From: Leptospira ognonensis
GTDB lineage: Bacteria > Spirochaetota > Leptospiria > Leptospirales > Leptospiraceae
DNA length: 64,000 nt
Direction: 5' to 3'
NCBI RefSeq assembly: GCF_004770745.1
Contig: NZ_RQGD01000014.1
Span: 1 to 64,000 of the forward strand
Shown in pieces: positions 46,121-56,392 of this stretch. Numbering within the stretch: the stretch's first letter is position 1; each line of letters opens with the position of its first letter. The notes beneath the pieces are model-generated. The model ran no database searches. It was not told the DNA's origin and saw only the letters and a program-made list of their open reading frames with translations. A program made the position numbers and the translations under genes.

Positions 46121-49100
46121 ATGCACAAAGAAAGAAATCCACTCACCCTCCCCCCGCTCGGACCTCAAGCGCAAGGTATGTACGACCCTGCAGAGGATAA
46201 AGACTCTTGCGGAGTAGGATTCATAGCAAATTATAAGGGCGTCCGTTCTCGCGACATCGTGGACAAAGGGATCAAACTTATGTGCAACCTAGAGCACCGT
46301 GGCGCCGAGGGAGCAGATCCGAAGACTGGCGATGGTGCGGGAATCATGATCAATCTGCCGGACGCTTTTTTTCGAAAGGTTTTGCCTTTTACCCTGCCGA
46401 AGGAAGGTGATTACGCCGTCGGAGTATTATTTTTACCTCAAAACAAAGAAACAAGAGAAGCCATCGAAAATGTGATCGAAAAAATCATCGTTGACGAGGG
46501 AGAGGATTTTCTTGGATTCCGTGAAATACCAACAAACAAAGAGTATGCGGGGGTTGTAGCTTCAAAAACAATGCCTGTCTTCAGACAAGTATTCATAGGT
46601 AAAAAATCAAAGAAGATAAAAACTTCGGATGAATTTGAAAGAAAACTATTTCTCATTCGTAGACTCATCGATAGAAGAATTCGAAGCGAATATAAATTAG
46701 ATAGATCTCAATACTATGTACCTAGCTTCTCTTCTAGAACGATTGTTTACAAAGGCATGTTACTTGGAGACCAGGTACGTAAATTTTACGAAGATCTAAA
46801 ATCTCCTGATCTAACATCAGCATTCTGTCTAACTCACACTAGATTTTCGACAAATACCTTTCCAACTTGGGATCTTGCCCACCCCTACCGTCAGATTGCA
46901 CATAATGGTGAAATTAACACCCTACGTGGAAACATGAACTGGATGGCAGCTCGCCAGATGGTCATGGAATCTCCGTTATATGGTGAAGAACTAAAACGAA
47001 TGTTGCCAATCGTGATGGAAGGGCAATCTGATACGGCTACCTTTGATACTGTTCTTGAGTTACTTGTCATGGGCGGACGAAGCTTGCCACATGCCGTAAT
47101 GATGATGATACCTGAGGCATGGTCAAAAAACAAGAGTATGGATGCGGACCGAAGAGCATTTTATGAGTATCATGCGACGATTATGGAACCGTGGGATGGA
47201 CCAGCAGCCATCGCATTCACAGATGGAAGAATCATTGGAGCCACTTTAGATAGAAATGGGCTGAGACCTGCACGTTTTATCATCACCAAATCGGATGAAA
47301 TCATCATGAGCTCTGAGGCGGGCGTGCTGAACCTCCCTCCAGACCAAATTCTCAAACAAGACCGCCTAAGACCAGGTAGGATGCTACTGATCGATATGGA
47401 GAAAGGGCAGATCCTCGATGATGAAGAAATCAAAAAACAAATTTCCACTCAAAAGCCGTATCGCAAATGGGTCGAAGAGAAAATGATTCGTTTGGGGCAG
47501 CTCCCGGACCCCGATTTCGTAAAACAACCGCAACACGAAACCATTTTAGAACGCCAAAGAGCTTTTGGATACACCCATGAAGATGTTTTCACGATTATAA
47601 AACCGATGGGCGTAAATGGAGAGGAACCAACTGGTTCCATGGGAGTTGACTCGGCGTTAGCTGTGCTCAGCGAAAAACCGCAACCACTCTTCCGCTATTT
47701 CAAACAAAATTTTGCACAAGTTACGAATCCGCCAATCGACCCCATTCGGGAAGAATTGGTGATGGAGCTTACGACCTATATCGGTCCAGAAGGGAATCTT
47801 CTCGACGAACAGCCAGAACATGCTCATAGGCTGGAATTGGAACATCCGATCCTAACAAACGAAGATTTTGAAAAGATCAAACAGATCAGTGAAGGTCATT
47901 TCAAAGCTAAAACATTCGAAATCCTTTTTGACCCAAAGAAAAAGCATGATATGCGAAATTCCTTGGACAAAGTATGTCAGGAAGCAGCAAAAGCCATTCG
48001 GGAAAAAAATGTTAACTTAATCATACTCACCGACCACGGGGTAAATGAAAAACGCGCAGCCATTCCTTCCCTTCTCGCTGTTTCGGGATTGCATCACTTT
48101 CTAATCCGAGAAGGTTTACGAACTAAAGCTGGTATTGTACTCGAATCTGGGGAACCGAGGGAAGTTGCTCACTTTGCTCTGTTATGTGGCTACGGCGCAA
48201 ATGCCATTAACCCATATCTAGCTTTCGAGTCCTTAGCCGATCTTGCACAACAGGGATTACTTCCTGAAGTAAAGGACTACAAAGATGCAAAAAAAAGCTA
48301 TATCAAGTCCATCGGCAAGGGCCTGTTCAAAGTTTTTTCAAAAATGGGCATCTCCACCTTGCAGTCGTATTGTGGCGCGCAGATTTTTGAAGCCGTAGGG
48401 CTCGACTCTGAACTCGTCAATACATATTTTGCCGGGACGCAGTCGAAAATCGAAGGTCTATCTCTCGAGATGCTTGAAGAAGAAACGGTGAGACGACATA
48501 CAACCGCGTATGACCCAACTTTTTTTCCAAATAACTTGGAACCAGGTGGAGTTCACTACTTCCGCAAAAATGGAGATACGCATCTTTATACGCCAACGAC
48601 CGTTCATAAATTGCAACGTGCAACGCAAACGGGAGATTATAAAATCTTTAAAGAGTTTTCCTCTCTCATTGACAATCAGCACGATAAGGCGATTACACTT
48701 CGCAGCTTGTTCAACTTAGATTTTGAAGGCTCAAAAGAAATCCCTCTCGATGAGGTAGAGTCTGTCAGTGCCATTTTGAAACGTTTCCAGACAGGTGCGA
48801 TGAGTCATGGATCCATTTCTTGGGAAGCACATACCACCCTTGCGATCGCCATGAATCGACTCGGTGCCAAATCAAATACAGGCGAGGGTGGCGAAGACCC
48901 GATTCGTTTTAAGACTTTACCAAATGGCGATTCGATGAGATCGGCCATCAAACAAGTCGCATCCGCTAGATTTGGTGTGACCATGGAATACCTTACCAAT
49001 GCCGATGACCTTCAAATCAAAATGGCACAAGGCGCAAAACCTGGAGAAGGTGGTCAATTGCCAGGGCATAAAGTTGATAACTACATTGGTAGATTGAGAT

Positions 49101-50704
49101 ACTCAACACCCGGTGTGACCTTGATCTCCCCTCCTCCGCACCACGATATTTATTCTATCGAAGATCTAAAACAGTTGATCTTTGATTTAAAAAATTCAAA
49201 CCCGCGTGCGCGTGTTTCCGTCAAATTAGTTTCTGAATCTGGTGTGGGAACGGTTGCTGCCGGTGTTGCAAAGGCACATGCAGATCATATCCTAATTGCA
49301 GGGCATGAGGGTGGGACAGGTGCAAGTCCCATCTCCTCTATCCATCATGCTGGTACGCCTTGGGAACTTGGCCTATCTGAAACCCACCAAACACTCGTTG
49401 CCAATGGTCTCAGGGACCGTGTCTATCTAGCAGTCGACGGGAAACTTTTAACTGGTAAGGATGTCGTAGTCGGTGCGTTACTTGGTGCAGAAGAATTTGG
49501 TTTTTCTACCTCGGCACTTGTCGCTGTTGGTTGCATCATGATGAGAAAATGCCACTTGAACACTTGTCCTGTCGGAGTCGCCACGCAAGATGAATTCTTA
49601 AGAAGTAAATTTACAGGTAAGCCTGAGTATGTAGAAAACTTCATGACTTTTGTTGCAGAAGAAGTCAGAGAAATCATGGCAAAACTAGGATTCAGAACTT
49701 TTGAAGAAATGATTGGCCAAGTCCAAAAAATAAAATTCAAAAGACCACACCACCATTGGAAGGCGAGAGGGCTTGATTTTACAAAAGTACTCCATAGACC
49801 GACACCTGTTTTCCCTACAGGACTCTTCCGGACTAAGGAACAAAACCATCACTTAGATGAACAAATTGATAATGAGTTGATCCGAAAATCTCGGGCAGCC
49901 ATTGATCATAACCAACCAGTGGAAATCAAAACAACGATTGTAAACCTCAATCGCTCCGTAGGTACGATGCTTTCTCATGAAGTCACAAAGGTGCATGGAA
50001 TTAATGGTCTACCAGAAGACACGATCAAGATCGAATTCACGGGAACCGCAGGACAATCGTTTGGAGCATTTGTGACCAATGGCATGACGTTTACACTCAT
50101 TGGTGAAGGCAATGACTATGTAGGTAAAGGTTTGTGCGGAGGTAAGCTGATTTTTCAAACACCGAAAACAGCTCCCTATAAGGCTGAGGAAAACATCATC
50201 ATCGGTAACACTTGTTTCATTGGTGCGACAAACGGGCATGCTTATGTCAATGGGCTCGCAGGTGAAAGATTTTGCGTCCGAAACTCTGGTGCTTCTGTTG
50301 TCGTAGAAGGAACAGGAGATCACGGTTGTGAATATATGACAGGCGGTCGTGTGATTGTTCTTGGTGAGATTGGACGAAACTTTGCCGCCGGTATGTCTGG
50401 AGGCATTGCTTATATATGGAATCCTAAAAGTGATGCAGAGTCATACATCAATAAAGAGATGGTCGATTTAGAATCACTTACGGATACAAAAGAGATTTCC
50501 GAAGTGAAAACTCTCATCGAGAATCAGAAAAAATATACAGGTTCAGAACGTGCTTCTCAAATTCTCAATGCTTGGGATAAGGAAGTTGCGAACATTTTGA
50601 AAGTGATACCAAAAGATTACAAGAAGGCACTTCAGAAATTGGCTGAAGAAGCAAAGAACGGTTCGGAGAAAGGAAAAAAAGAAGGAGCAGTCGCACGTGG
50701 GTAA
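46121..50704 (+). CDS. gltB: Glutamate synthase large subunit (NADPH-GOGAT alpha)
   Basis: This is a 1527-residue enzyme that uses glutamine amide nitrogen to make glutamate from 2-oxoglutarate. The glutaminase Cys is at about residue 30 ([10 protein letters not shown]), implying removal of a short propeptide. The FMN-binding synthase domain contains [32 protein letters not shown] and [10 protein letters not shown]. The 3Fe-4S ligands lie in [15 protein letters not shown] (near 1138-1152). The C-terminal GXGXG beta helix follows. It overlaps gltD by 8 bases. Confidence 0.97.
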   Translation: MHKERNPLTLPPLGPQAQGMYDPAEDKDSCGVGFIANYKGVRSRDIVDKGIKLMCNLEHRGAEGADPKTGDGAGIMINLPDAFFRKVLPFTLPKEGDYAVGVLFLPQNKETREAIENVIEKIIVDEGEDFLGFREIPTNKEYAGVVASKTMPVFRQVFIGKKSKKIKTSDEFERKLFLIRRLIDRRIRSEYKLDRSQYYVPSFSSRTIVYKGMLLGDQVRKFYEDLKSPDLTSAFCLTHTRFSTNTFPTWDLAHPYRQIAHNGEINTLRGNMNWMAARQMVMESPLYGEELKRMLPIVMEGQSDTATFDTVLELLVMGGRSLPHAVMMMIPEAWSKNKSMDADRRAFYEYHATIMEPWDGPAAIAFTDGRIIGATLDRNGLRPARFIITKSDEIIMSSEAGVLNLPPDQILKQDRLRPGRMLLIDMEKGQILDDEEIKKQISTQKPYRKWVEEKMIRLGQLPDPDFVKQPQHETILERQRAFGYTHEDVFTIIKPMGVNGEEPTGSMGVDSALAVLSEKPQPLFRYFKQNFAQVTNPPIDPIREELVMELTTYIGPEGNLLDEQPEHAHRLELEHPILTNEDFEKIKQISEGHFKAKTFEILFDPKKKHDMRNSLDKVCQEAAKAIREKNVNLIILTDHGVNEKRAAIPSLLAVSGLHHFLIREGLRTKAGIVLESGEPREVAHFALLCGYGANAINPYLAFESLADLAQQGLLPEVKDYKDAKKSYIKSIGKGLFKVFSKMGISTLQSYCGAQIFEAVGLDSELVNTYFAGTQSKIEGLSLEMLEEETVRRHTTAYDPTFFPNNLEPGGVHYFRKNGDTHLYTPTTVHKLQRATQTGDYKIFKEFSSLIDNQHDKAITLRSLFNLDFEGSKEIPLDEVESVSAILKRFQTGAMSHGSISWEAHTTLAIAMNRLGAKSNTGEGGEDPIRFKTLPNGDSMRSAIKQVASARFGVTMEYLTNADDLQIKMAQGAKPGEGGQLPGHKVDNYIGRLRYSTPGVTLISPPPHHDIYSIEDLKQLIFDLKNSNPRARVSVKLVSESGVGTVAAGVAKAHADHILIAGHEGGTGASPISSIHHAGTPWELGLSETHQTLVANGLRDRVYLAVDGKLLTGKDVVVGALLGAEEFGFSTSALVAVGCIMMRKCHLNTCPVGVATQDEFLRSKFTGKPEYVENFMTFVAEEVREIMAKLGFRTFEEMIGQVQKIKFKRPHHHWKARGLDFTKVLHRPTPVFPTGLFRTKEQNHHLDEQIDNELIRKSRAAIDHNQPVEIKTTIVNLNRSVGTMLSHEVTKVHGINGLPEDTIKIEFTGTAGQSFGAFVTNGMTFTLIGEGNDYVGKGLCGGKLIFQTPKTAPYKAEENIIIGNTCFIGATNGHAYVNGLAGERFCVRNSGASVVVEGTGDHGCEYMTGGRVIVLGEIGRNFAAGMSGGIAYIWNPKSDAESYINKEMVDLESLTDTKEISEVKTLIENQKKYTGSERASQILNAWDKEVANILKVIPKDYKKALQKLAEEAKNGSEKGKKEGAVARG

Positions 50705-52139
50705 GCCAACAGGATTTTTAGAATTTAAAAAAGAATACCTTCAAAAAATCGCCCCAGGCGAAAGGTTAAAAAATTATAAAGAATTTGAAAAACCTTTCCC
50801 AGAGGAGACAGCGAAAGCACAAGGCGCGCGTTGTATGGACTGTGGCATACCTTTTTGCCATGGCGAAACAGGCTGCCCCGTTGATAACCTAATCCCTGAG
50901 TTCAATGATTTTGTGTATCGTGGACGCTGGAAAGAAGCTTGGGATAACCTCTCTAAAACAAATAATTTCCCAGAATTTACGGGACGGCTCTGCCCTGCTC
51001 CCTGTGAATCTGCTTGCACTTTGGGTATTATCGAGCCACCTGTTTCGATCAAGTCCATCGAACGAACCATTGTTGACAGAGCTTGGGAAGAAGGATGGGT
51101 GATCCCGCAACCACCAAGTCATAAGTCAGATAAGAAAGTTGCTGTCATTGGTTCTGGGCCAGCAGGGCTCGCGGCAAGCCAACAACTCGCGCGTGCCGGA
51201 CACTCTGTAACTCTATTTGAAAAAAACGACCGAATAGGCGGACTTCTTCGTTACGGCATCCCAGATTTCAAAATGGAAAAATGGCATATCGACAAGCGTG
51301 TGAAACAAATGGAAGCCGAAGGTGTCATATTCAAAACAAACGTAAACGTTGGTATAGATATTACAACAAAACAACTGCAAGCTGACTTTGATGCCATTGT
51401 TCTCGCTTGCGGCTCTGAAATCCCAAGAGACCTCCCTCTACCAGGAAGAGAACTAAAGGGTGTCCATTTTGCTATGGAGTTTCTTTCTAAAAACAATAAG
51501 AGTGTTGCGGGTGACCAAATCGAAATTCTAAACGCTAAGGGCAAAAATGTCATCGTGATTGGTGGTGGTGATACCGGTTCGGATTGTGTCGGAACTTCCA
51601 ACCGTCATGGTGCAAAATCCATTACTCAAATTGAACTATTCCCAGAACCACCCAAGGAAAGAGATCCTTCCACTCCTTGGCCTTTATATCCTAAAATGTT
51701 TAGAACTTCCACCTCACATGAAGAAGGTGTGAATCGAAAATGGGCCATCTCTACTCTCGGTTTCAAAGGAAATGATAAGGGAGAAGTCACATCTATTTAC
51801 GGGCAAGAGGTAAAAGAGGAGAACGGAAAATTTAATCCAGTTCCAGGAACGGAATTTGAATGGCCGGCAGACTTAGTGTTGCTTGCGATGGGCTTTGTAA
51901 ATCCGGTAAAAGAAGGGTTATTGCAAGACCTCCAGAGCCAAGGACTGGATCTAGATGCAAGAGGAAATGTCAAAGCTGACTTTGGAACAAAACCTGGCTC
52001 TTTCGCTACAAGTCTGCCTAAAGTGTACGCTTGTGGCGATGTCCGCCGGGGACAATCCTTAATAGTATGGGCGATTTCCGAAGGGAGAAAGTGTGCTGAA
52101 CAAGTGCACCACTTTTTAACTCAGGAAGTAGATGCCTAG
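50697..52139 (+). CDS. gltD: Glutamate synthase small subunit (NADPH-GOGAT beta)
   Basis: This is a 480-residue FAD protein that passes NADPH electrons to GltB. It starts with GTG 50697, inside the gltB end. Iron-sulphur cysteines are in [23 protein letters not shown] and [13 protein letters not shown]. The FAD loop is [22 protein letters not shown], the NADPH loop [15 protein letters not shown], and the last FAD segment [18 protein letters not shown]. Confidence 0.97.
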   Translation: MGKPTGFLEFKKEYLQKIAPGERLKNYKEFEKPFPEETAKAQGARCMDCGIPFCHGETGCPVDNLIPEFNDFVYRGRWKEAWDNLSKTNNFPEFTGRLCPAPCESACTLGIIEPPVSIKSIERTIVDRAWEEGWVIPQPPSHKSDKKVAVIGSGPAGLAASQQLARAGHSVTLFEKNDRIGGLLRYGIPDFKMEKWHIDKRVKQMEAEGVIFKTNVNVGIDITTKQLQADFDAIVLACGSEIPRDLPLPGRELKGVHFAMEFLSKNNKSVAGDQIEILNAKGKNVIVIGGGDTGSDCVGTSNRHGAKSITQIELFPEPPKERDPSTPWPLYPKMFRTSTSHEEGVNRKWAISTLGFKGNDKGEVTSIYGQEVKEENGKFNPVPGTEFEWPADLVLLAMGFVNPVKEGLLQDLQSQGLDLDARGNVKADFGTKPGSFATSLPKVYACGDVRRGQSLIVWAISEGRKCAEQVHHFLTQEVDA

Positions 52140-52143
52140 AATC

Positions 52144-52299
52144 TTACTTTGAATTCGGACTGCATTTGGAACAGACGACCTCGTAACAAGGGAGGGTTTT
52201 GCCTGCTGGCAGAACTTCCCCCCTTTTAGGGTTAAAAATATTCTTGCATTGCTTGTAAAAGAGAACCATGATAGGAAATAGTAGCCTAATTGTTGTCAA
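52144..52299 (-). CDS. Possible small membrane protein with zinc-ribbon-like tail
   Basis: This is a 51-residue frame from TTG 52299: a hydrophobic N-terminus (IRLLFPIMVLFY) and a C-terminus with KQCKNIF and LPCYEVVCSKC, which resembles half of a zinc ribbon. It fills the gap between gltD and the DUF5683 gene. A longer in-frame ATG (52485) would overlap the plus-strand gene and is not favoured. No ribosome binding site is clear, and a GC-rich hairpin lies inside it, so it may be non-coding. Confidence 0.3.
   Translation of the reverse strand: MTTIRLLFPIMVLFYKQCKNIFNPKRGEVLPAGKTLPCYEVVCSKCSPNSK
52190..52227 (+). terminator. Possible gltBD terminator
   Basis: GGGAGGGTTTTGCC and GGCAGAACTTCCCC pair over 14 positions (with G-T pairs and one mismatch) around TGCT, followed by CCTTTTA. 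It is about 50 bases after the gltD stop. Confidence 0.4.
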
Positions 52300-52326
52300 A
52301 ATGACGACTAGAATGGTTAAGTAATA

Positions 52327-53373
52327 TTGCAGCAAAAGAGTGCACCTTTGAAATCCATATCTAAACTCAATCTGAACATCACGATCCCTTTCTGTATATT
52401 TTTTATTTATTTTTCCTTGTCTGCAGAGAATATTCTTTTGAAGCGTGGCGGAACCATCAAAGGTAAAATCATCGAACAAGACCAAAATAAGTTAAAAGTC
52501 CAAAAAGAAGATGGAAGCACCTCCGTCATTTCTAAGGCTGATATTTTAAAAGTTGTCTATAAAGAACACATCACAGCAGACGAAGAAGATAAACTAAGAA
52601 AAGCGGAAGAAGCAAAAGCGCTTGCGGCAGCGGAAAAAGAGAGAATTAAGAAAGAGAAAGAAGAAGCCGAGCGTCTCAAAAAAGAATTAGCAGAAAAAGA
52701 AAAAGCAGACAAAGAGGCAAATGCCAATAAGTCGAAAGAAGAAGCTGCCAAAAAGAAACAAGCAGAGGAAGACGAACGTCTCGCTGCTGAGAAACGTAAG
52801 GACCTCACTCGTGGTGGTGCCACTTGGAGATCGGCCGTTCTTCCAGGTTGGGGGCAGTACCGCCAAGGAAGAAAGCTACAGGCTTATTTATACCCTTCTC
52901 TCATAGCTGTGGGACTCTTTCTTACTTATGAACAAAATCGCTACTTTTTAAATGCAAAACGAGATTATAATAACATAGACAATCCCTACACACAAACGGG
53001 CTATATTCGCGCGCTACTCGGTGCGGGGCCCGTCGTTTCGACAACCCCCGTAGATCCTATCTCTGCCTATGCGGCGAATGAAGTGTCCCCTTTCAAAGGA
53101 CAAAGAGAATCCGTGGAAAAACATTACCGCAACTTGCAGTACGTTGGCGGGATCACCGCTGCCGTCTATCTTTGGAACGTTTTGGATGCATTCCTTTTTC
53201 ACCCCAAAGCGAATGTCGCTGATGCGGGAAGTGACGAAGATACGGCACCTGACAGTAAAGATAGATTTTTCATGCGTACGACAATGGGACAGCTGGACGC
53301 TGTACCTTATTCTTCGGTTTTAGAAAGAAGGTATGAACCCAAAACTAACTTTGGTTACGAACTGCAATTCTAA
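52327..53373 (+). CDS. DUF5683 domain membrane protein with long coiled coil
   Basis: This is a 348-residue frame from TTG 52327; a second TTG at 52348, with AAGAG upstream, gives a better signal peptide. After the leader comes a small beta domain (ILLKRGGTIKGKIIEQDQNKLKV, about 35-80), a Lys/Glu/Ala coiled coil (about 85-160), then TWRSAVLPGWGQYRQGRKLQAYLYPSLI, the signature of DUF5683, with two or three membrane helices. Function unknown; probably envelope. Two starts are possible. Confidence 0.8.
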   Translation: MQQKSAPLKSISKLNLNITIPFCIFFIYFSLSAENILLKRGGTIKGKIIEQDQNKLKVQKEDGSTSVISKADILKVVYKEHITADEEDKLRKAEEAKALAAAEKERIKKEKEEAERLKKELAEKEKADKEANANKSKEEAAKKKQAEEDERLAAEKRKDLTRGGATWRSAVLPGWGQYRQGRKLQAYLYPSLIAVGLFLTYEQNRYFLNAKRDYNNIDNPYTQTGYIRALLGAGPVVSTTPVDPISAYAANEVSPFKGQRESVEKHYRNLQYVGGITAAVYLWNVLDAFLFHPKANVADAGSDEDTAPDSKDRFFMRTTMGQLDAVPYSSVLERRYEPKTNFGYELQF

Positions 53374-53503
53374 GAGAAACAAATCTCAAAGATAGCCCGC
53401 TGATTTTAATGATTCTAATATTCATTTAGGATCCTTGTATGACAATTATCAACCTTTCTGATGTCTTCGCAATATTAGTTTTCCTTTTTCTGATTCGTCC
53501 CTT

Positions 53504-53517
53504 TTGATATAAAGTAA
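53504..53517 (+). promoter_or_regulatory. Weak FNR/CRP-like site before ccoN
   Basis: TTGAT-ATAA-AGTAA, 60 bases upstream of ccoN, matches the FNR consensus fully in the left half and 3 of 5 in the right half. cbb3 operons are often under FNR-type control; here it is only suggestive. The rest of the 203-base gap 53374-53576 shows no gene. Confidence 0.2.
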
Positions 53518-53576
53518 ATGTGTGAGTAAAGAAACACTCTTCCAGCTCGCACAAGCTAGATTTTAGGAGTGAGACA

Positions 53577-55004
53577 TTGGCTACAGAAAAACCTCAATAT
53601 GACGATTTTATCGTAAAAGGGTTTATCATTTCAGCTTTAATTTGGGGCGTTGCATCGATGTTATTCGGTGTGATCATCGCGTTCCAATTGGTATATCCAC
53701 AGCTGAACTTGGAACTTCCCTTCACGAGTTTCGGAAGACTTCGCCCCCTACACACAAACGCAGCCATCTTTGGCTTCGCACTTAGTGTCATTTTTGCCAC
53801 GGCATACCATACCATACAAAGGCTCTGTCGAGTCAGAATGTGGAATGATACGATGTCAAAAGTTCACTTAGTATTATACAATTTAACGATCGTTTTAGCA
53901 GCGATTACTCTTCCTCTTGGCTACAGCCAATCTAAAGAGTATGCTGAATTAGAATGGCCATTAGATTTGCTCATCGTGGTATGGTATGTAATTTTCTTGG
54001 TAAATTATATGGCGACGATCTTCACACGAAAAGAAGAACAAATGTATGTTGCTATCTGGTTTTATTTAGCATCTTTTATCACTGTTCCTTTACTTTTTAT
54101 TGTAAACAACATTGTGATTCCAGCGGGCTTACTAAAATCCTACTCTGTTTATTCAGGAGTATTTGATGCCAACATCCAGTGGTGGTATGGACACAATGCA
54201 GTCGCATTCGTCTTGACCACACCTTTCCTCGGCCTCATGTATTACTATTTACCCAAACACATACACCAGCCGATTTATTCACATAGACTTTCGATCATAC
54301 ACTTTTGGTCACTGATCTTTATCTATATTTGGGCAGGTCCACACCATTTGTTATATTCTCCACTACCGGAGTGGTTACAAACAACGGGGATGGTTTTCTC
54401 TATCATGCTTTGGATGCCTTCCTGGGGTGGGATGTTGAATGGATTCTTAACACTGACACAGGCTAAGGATAAGATTAAAGTAGATGCGACATTGAAGATG
54501 ATGCTAGCGGCCGTTACATTCTACGGTATGTCAACATTTGAAGGTCCATTGCTATCCATTCGTGCCGTTTCTGCTCTCGGCCACAACACAGACTGGATCA
54601 TTGGTCACGTTCACTCAGGAACATTGGGTTGGGTTGGCTTTATGTCTGCTGCTGCATTGTACTATTTAGTTCCGCGTATCTGGAACTCTAACTTATACAG
54701 CGAGAAACTAGCAAATCTTCACTTCTGGTTAGGAACACTTGGTATCCTACTCTATATCATCTCTATGTGGGTTTCAGGAATCACAGAAGGATCTATGTGG
54801 AGAGCGGTTGGAGAAAATGGAGAACTAGTTTATAAAGACTGGATCGAAATTGTTGAATTTTTAAAACCTTTCCGACTTTTCCGAGCTATCGGTGGGACAC
54901 TCTACTTAACAGGTATCCTCATCATGGTTTATAACTTTATCAAGACGATGCAAGCTAAAGATAGCGGATTCGTTGAACAAGACCTACGAATAGGAGCAAG
55001 ATAA
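53577..55004 (+). CDS. ccoN: cbb3-type cytochrome c oxidase subunit I
   Basis: This is a 475-residue, 12-helix haem-copper subunit reducing oxygen at high affinity. It starts with TTG 53577, with AGGAGTGA just upstream. Haem and copper histidine regions are seen: HTNAAIFGFALSVIFATAYH, QWWYGHNAVAFVLTTPFLG, GPHHLLYSPLPEW and NTDWIIGHVHSGTLGW. First of eight collinear cco genes; overlaps ccoO by 1 base. Confidence 0.97.
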   Translation: MATEKPQYDDFIVKGFIISALIWGVASMLFGVIIAFQLVYPQLNLELPFTSFGRLRPLHTNAAIFGFALSVIFATAYHTIQRLCRVRMWNDTMSKVHLVLYNLTIVLAAITLPLGYSQSKEYAELEWPLDLLIVVWYVIFLVNYMATIFTRKEEQMYVAIWFYLASFITVPLLFIVNNIVIPAGLLKSYSVYSGVFDANIQWWYGHNAVAFVLTTPFLGLMYYYLPKHIHQPIYSHRLSIIHFWSLIFIYIWAGPHHLLYSPLPEWLQTTGMVFSIMLWMPSWGGMLNGFLTLTQAKDKIKVDATLKMMLAAVTFYGMSTFEGPLLSIRAVSALGHNTDWIIGHVHSGTLGWVGFMSAAALYYLVPRIWNSNLYSEKLANLHFWLGTLGILLYIISMWVSGITEGSMWRAVGENGELVYKDWIEIVEFLKPFRLFRAIGGTLYLTGILIMVYNFIKTMQAKDSGFVEQDLRIGAR

Positions 55005-55702
55005 TGTTGTTAGGATTTAACAAACTTTTAGATTGGTTGTCTAACATTGCTGATCATTGGGACAATAAAAGCGTAAAGTTTACTGTATACGCGACCATTG
55101 CCGTGTTAATTGGCGGTCTCTTTGAACTGATCCCACCTTTCTTTTTAACGAAATCAGTCGTTAAAATTGAAGCCGTAAAACCTTACTCAGCTTTAGAGCT
55201 AGCAGGGCGCGACGTATACCAAAAAGAAGGTTGTATCAGCTGCCATACGCAGATGGTTCGCCCCTTCAAATGGGAAGTGGACAGATTTGATCCAACAAAA
55301 GCATACGGACGTAACGGTTACTCAAAAGGTGGCGAGTATGTTTATGACCATCCATTCCTTTGGGGGTCTAAACGGACTGGTCCTGATCTCGCACACGAGT
55401 CCCAAATGCTAAGATCTGATGAATGGCATAAAAACCACCTTTTGAACCCTAGAACACTTGGTGGAGTTCCAAATTCGATTATGCCAGCATATCCTTGGTT
55501 ATTCGAAGCAGACAATCTTGTTGATGCGGAACAAATAGTTTCTAATATGAAAGCGCTCAGTAAAGTGGGAGTGCCATATACGGAAGAAGATTTTGCAAAG
55601 GCAGCTGATCTCGTGAAAGGCAAAACGGAAGGGGATGCGCTCGTCGCCTATCTTCAAAAGCTAGGAAGAGATTCTGCTGAACTACAGAAGTCCATCAAGT
55701 AG
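55004..55702 (+). CDS. ccoO: cbb3-type cytochrome c oxidase subunit II
   Basis: This is a 232-residue membrane-anchored monohaem cytochrome c. One N-terminal helix (about 25-45), haem motif CISCH at residues 77-81, and the family pattern QMVRPFKWEVDRF, YVYDHPFLWGSKRTGPDLAHES; NSIMPAYPWLF supplies the Met ligand. Passes electrons to CcoN. Confidence 0.96.
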   Translation: MLLGFNKLLDWLSNIADHWDNKSVKFTVYATIAVLIGGLFELIPPFFLTKSVVKIEAVKPYSALELAGRDVYQKEGCISCHTQMVRPFKWEVDRFDPTKAYGRNGYSKGGEYVYDHPFLWGSKRTGPDLAHESQMLRSDEWHKNHLLNPRTLGGVPNSIMPAYPWLFEADNLVDAEQIVSNMKALSKVGVPYTEEDFAKAADLVKGKTEGDALVAYLQKLGRDSAELQKSIK

Positions 55703-55711
55703 GTATTTGTA

Positions 55712-55861
55712 ATGAGTGATGAAGATCTACTGATTATCTACAAAGGATTACGATTGCCTTTTCTCGTTTTGGCAATCGGTTACATCACCTACTACGTTTA
55801 TAAAAAACGCACAAAAGAAGAAATCGAGCGTCCTGCAAAAAGAATGCTCGAGGAGGATTAA
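55712..55861 (+). CDS. ccoQ: cbb3 oxidase small subunit CcoQ/FixQ-like
   Basis: This is a 49-residue single-helix protein (MSDEDLLIIYKGLRLPFLVL...YYVYKKRTKEEIERPAKRMLEED in parts) between ccoO and ccoP. One membrane segment about residues 12-29 followed by a Lys/Glu-rich tail, as in CcoQ, which stabilises the oxidase. Its last codons (GAGGAGGA) form the ribosome binding site of ccoP, 3 bases further on. Confidence 0.85.
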   Translation: MSDEDLLIIYKGLRLPFLVLAIGYITYYVYKKRTKEEIERPAKRMLEED

Positions 55862-55864
55862 TTT

Positions 55865-56392
55865 ATGAAAGAACCGAAAGAAGTCGACGGGATATACCAA
55901 GCAGATAATCCCATGCCCACATGGTGGCAGTTAGTGTGGCTCATAAGCATTATTTTTTCCATTGGATACGTAGTGTATTTTCACTGGTATTCTGAATGGC
56001 CTCAAAATGTAGCATATGAGAACGAAGTCAAAGAACATGAACTAAAATTTCCAGCAAAAACGAAGTTAGTTGCTGTAGCTGACGGGTCCAACCCTTATCG
56101 CGGTGATGCGGTAGCGATTAAGGAGGGAGAAGCGACGTATAAGCAAATCTGCGCCGCATGTCATGGTCCTACGGGTGAAGGTGCTGTTGGCCCAAGCCTT
56201 GTGGACAAAGACTGGATTCATGGAAATACAGACAAAGAAGTATTCGAGAACGTGATGGGCGGAATCGGGCCTGAACGTCAAAAACTGAACCGAGGTGGTA
56301 TGCCAGCTTGGAACGGTCTCGGAGCAGAAAAAGTTTATGCCGTGCTTGCTTGGCTTGCGACTAAAAATGAAACGTTGGTAAAGGCAAAATAA
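55865..56392 (+). CDS. ccoP: cbb3-type cytochrome c oxidase subunit III (single-haem form)
   Basis: This is a 175-residue protein with one N-terminal helix (WWQLVWLISIIFSIGYVVYFHWYSEWP in parts) and a single haem c domain with CAACHG near residue 97 and GGMPAW for the Met ligand. Typical CcoP is near 300 residues with two CXXCH haems; only one is present here. The N-terminal DNPMPTWW matches CcoP, so identity is good; the electron entry path must be shorter. Followed directly by ccoG with no gap. Confidence 0.9.
   Translation: MKEPKEVDGIYQADNPMPTWWQLVWLISIIFSIGYVVYFHWYSEWPQNVAYENEVKEHELKFPAKTKLVAVADGSNPYRGDAVAIKEGEATYKQICAACHGPTGEGAVGPSLVDKDWIHGNTDKEVFENVMGGIGPERQKLNRGGMPAWNGLGAEKVYAVLAWLATKNETLVKAK

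Noticed and set aside
52300..52485. Upstream extension of the small minus-strand frame
   Set aside because: It overlaps the start and signal peptide of the DUF5683 gene, and the translated residues lack any pattern.
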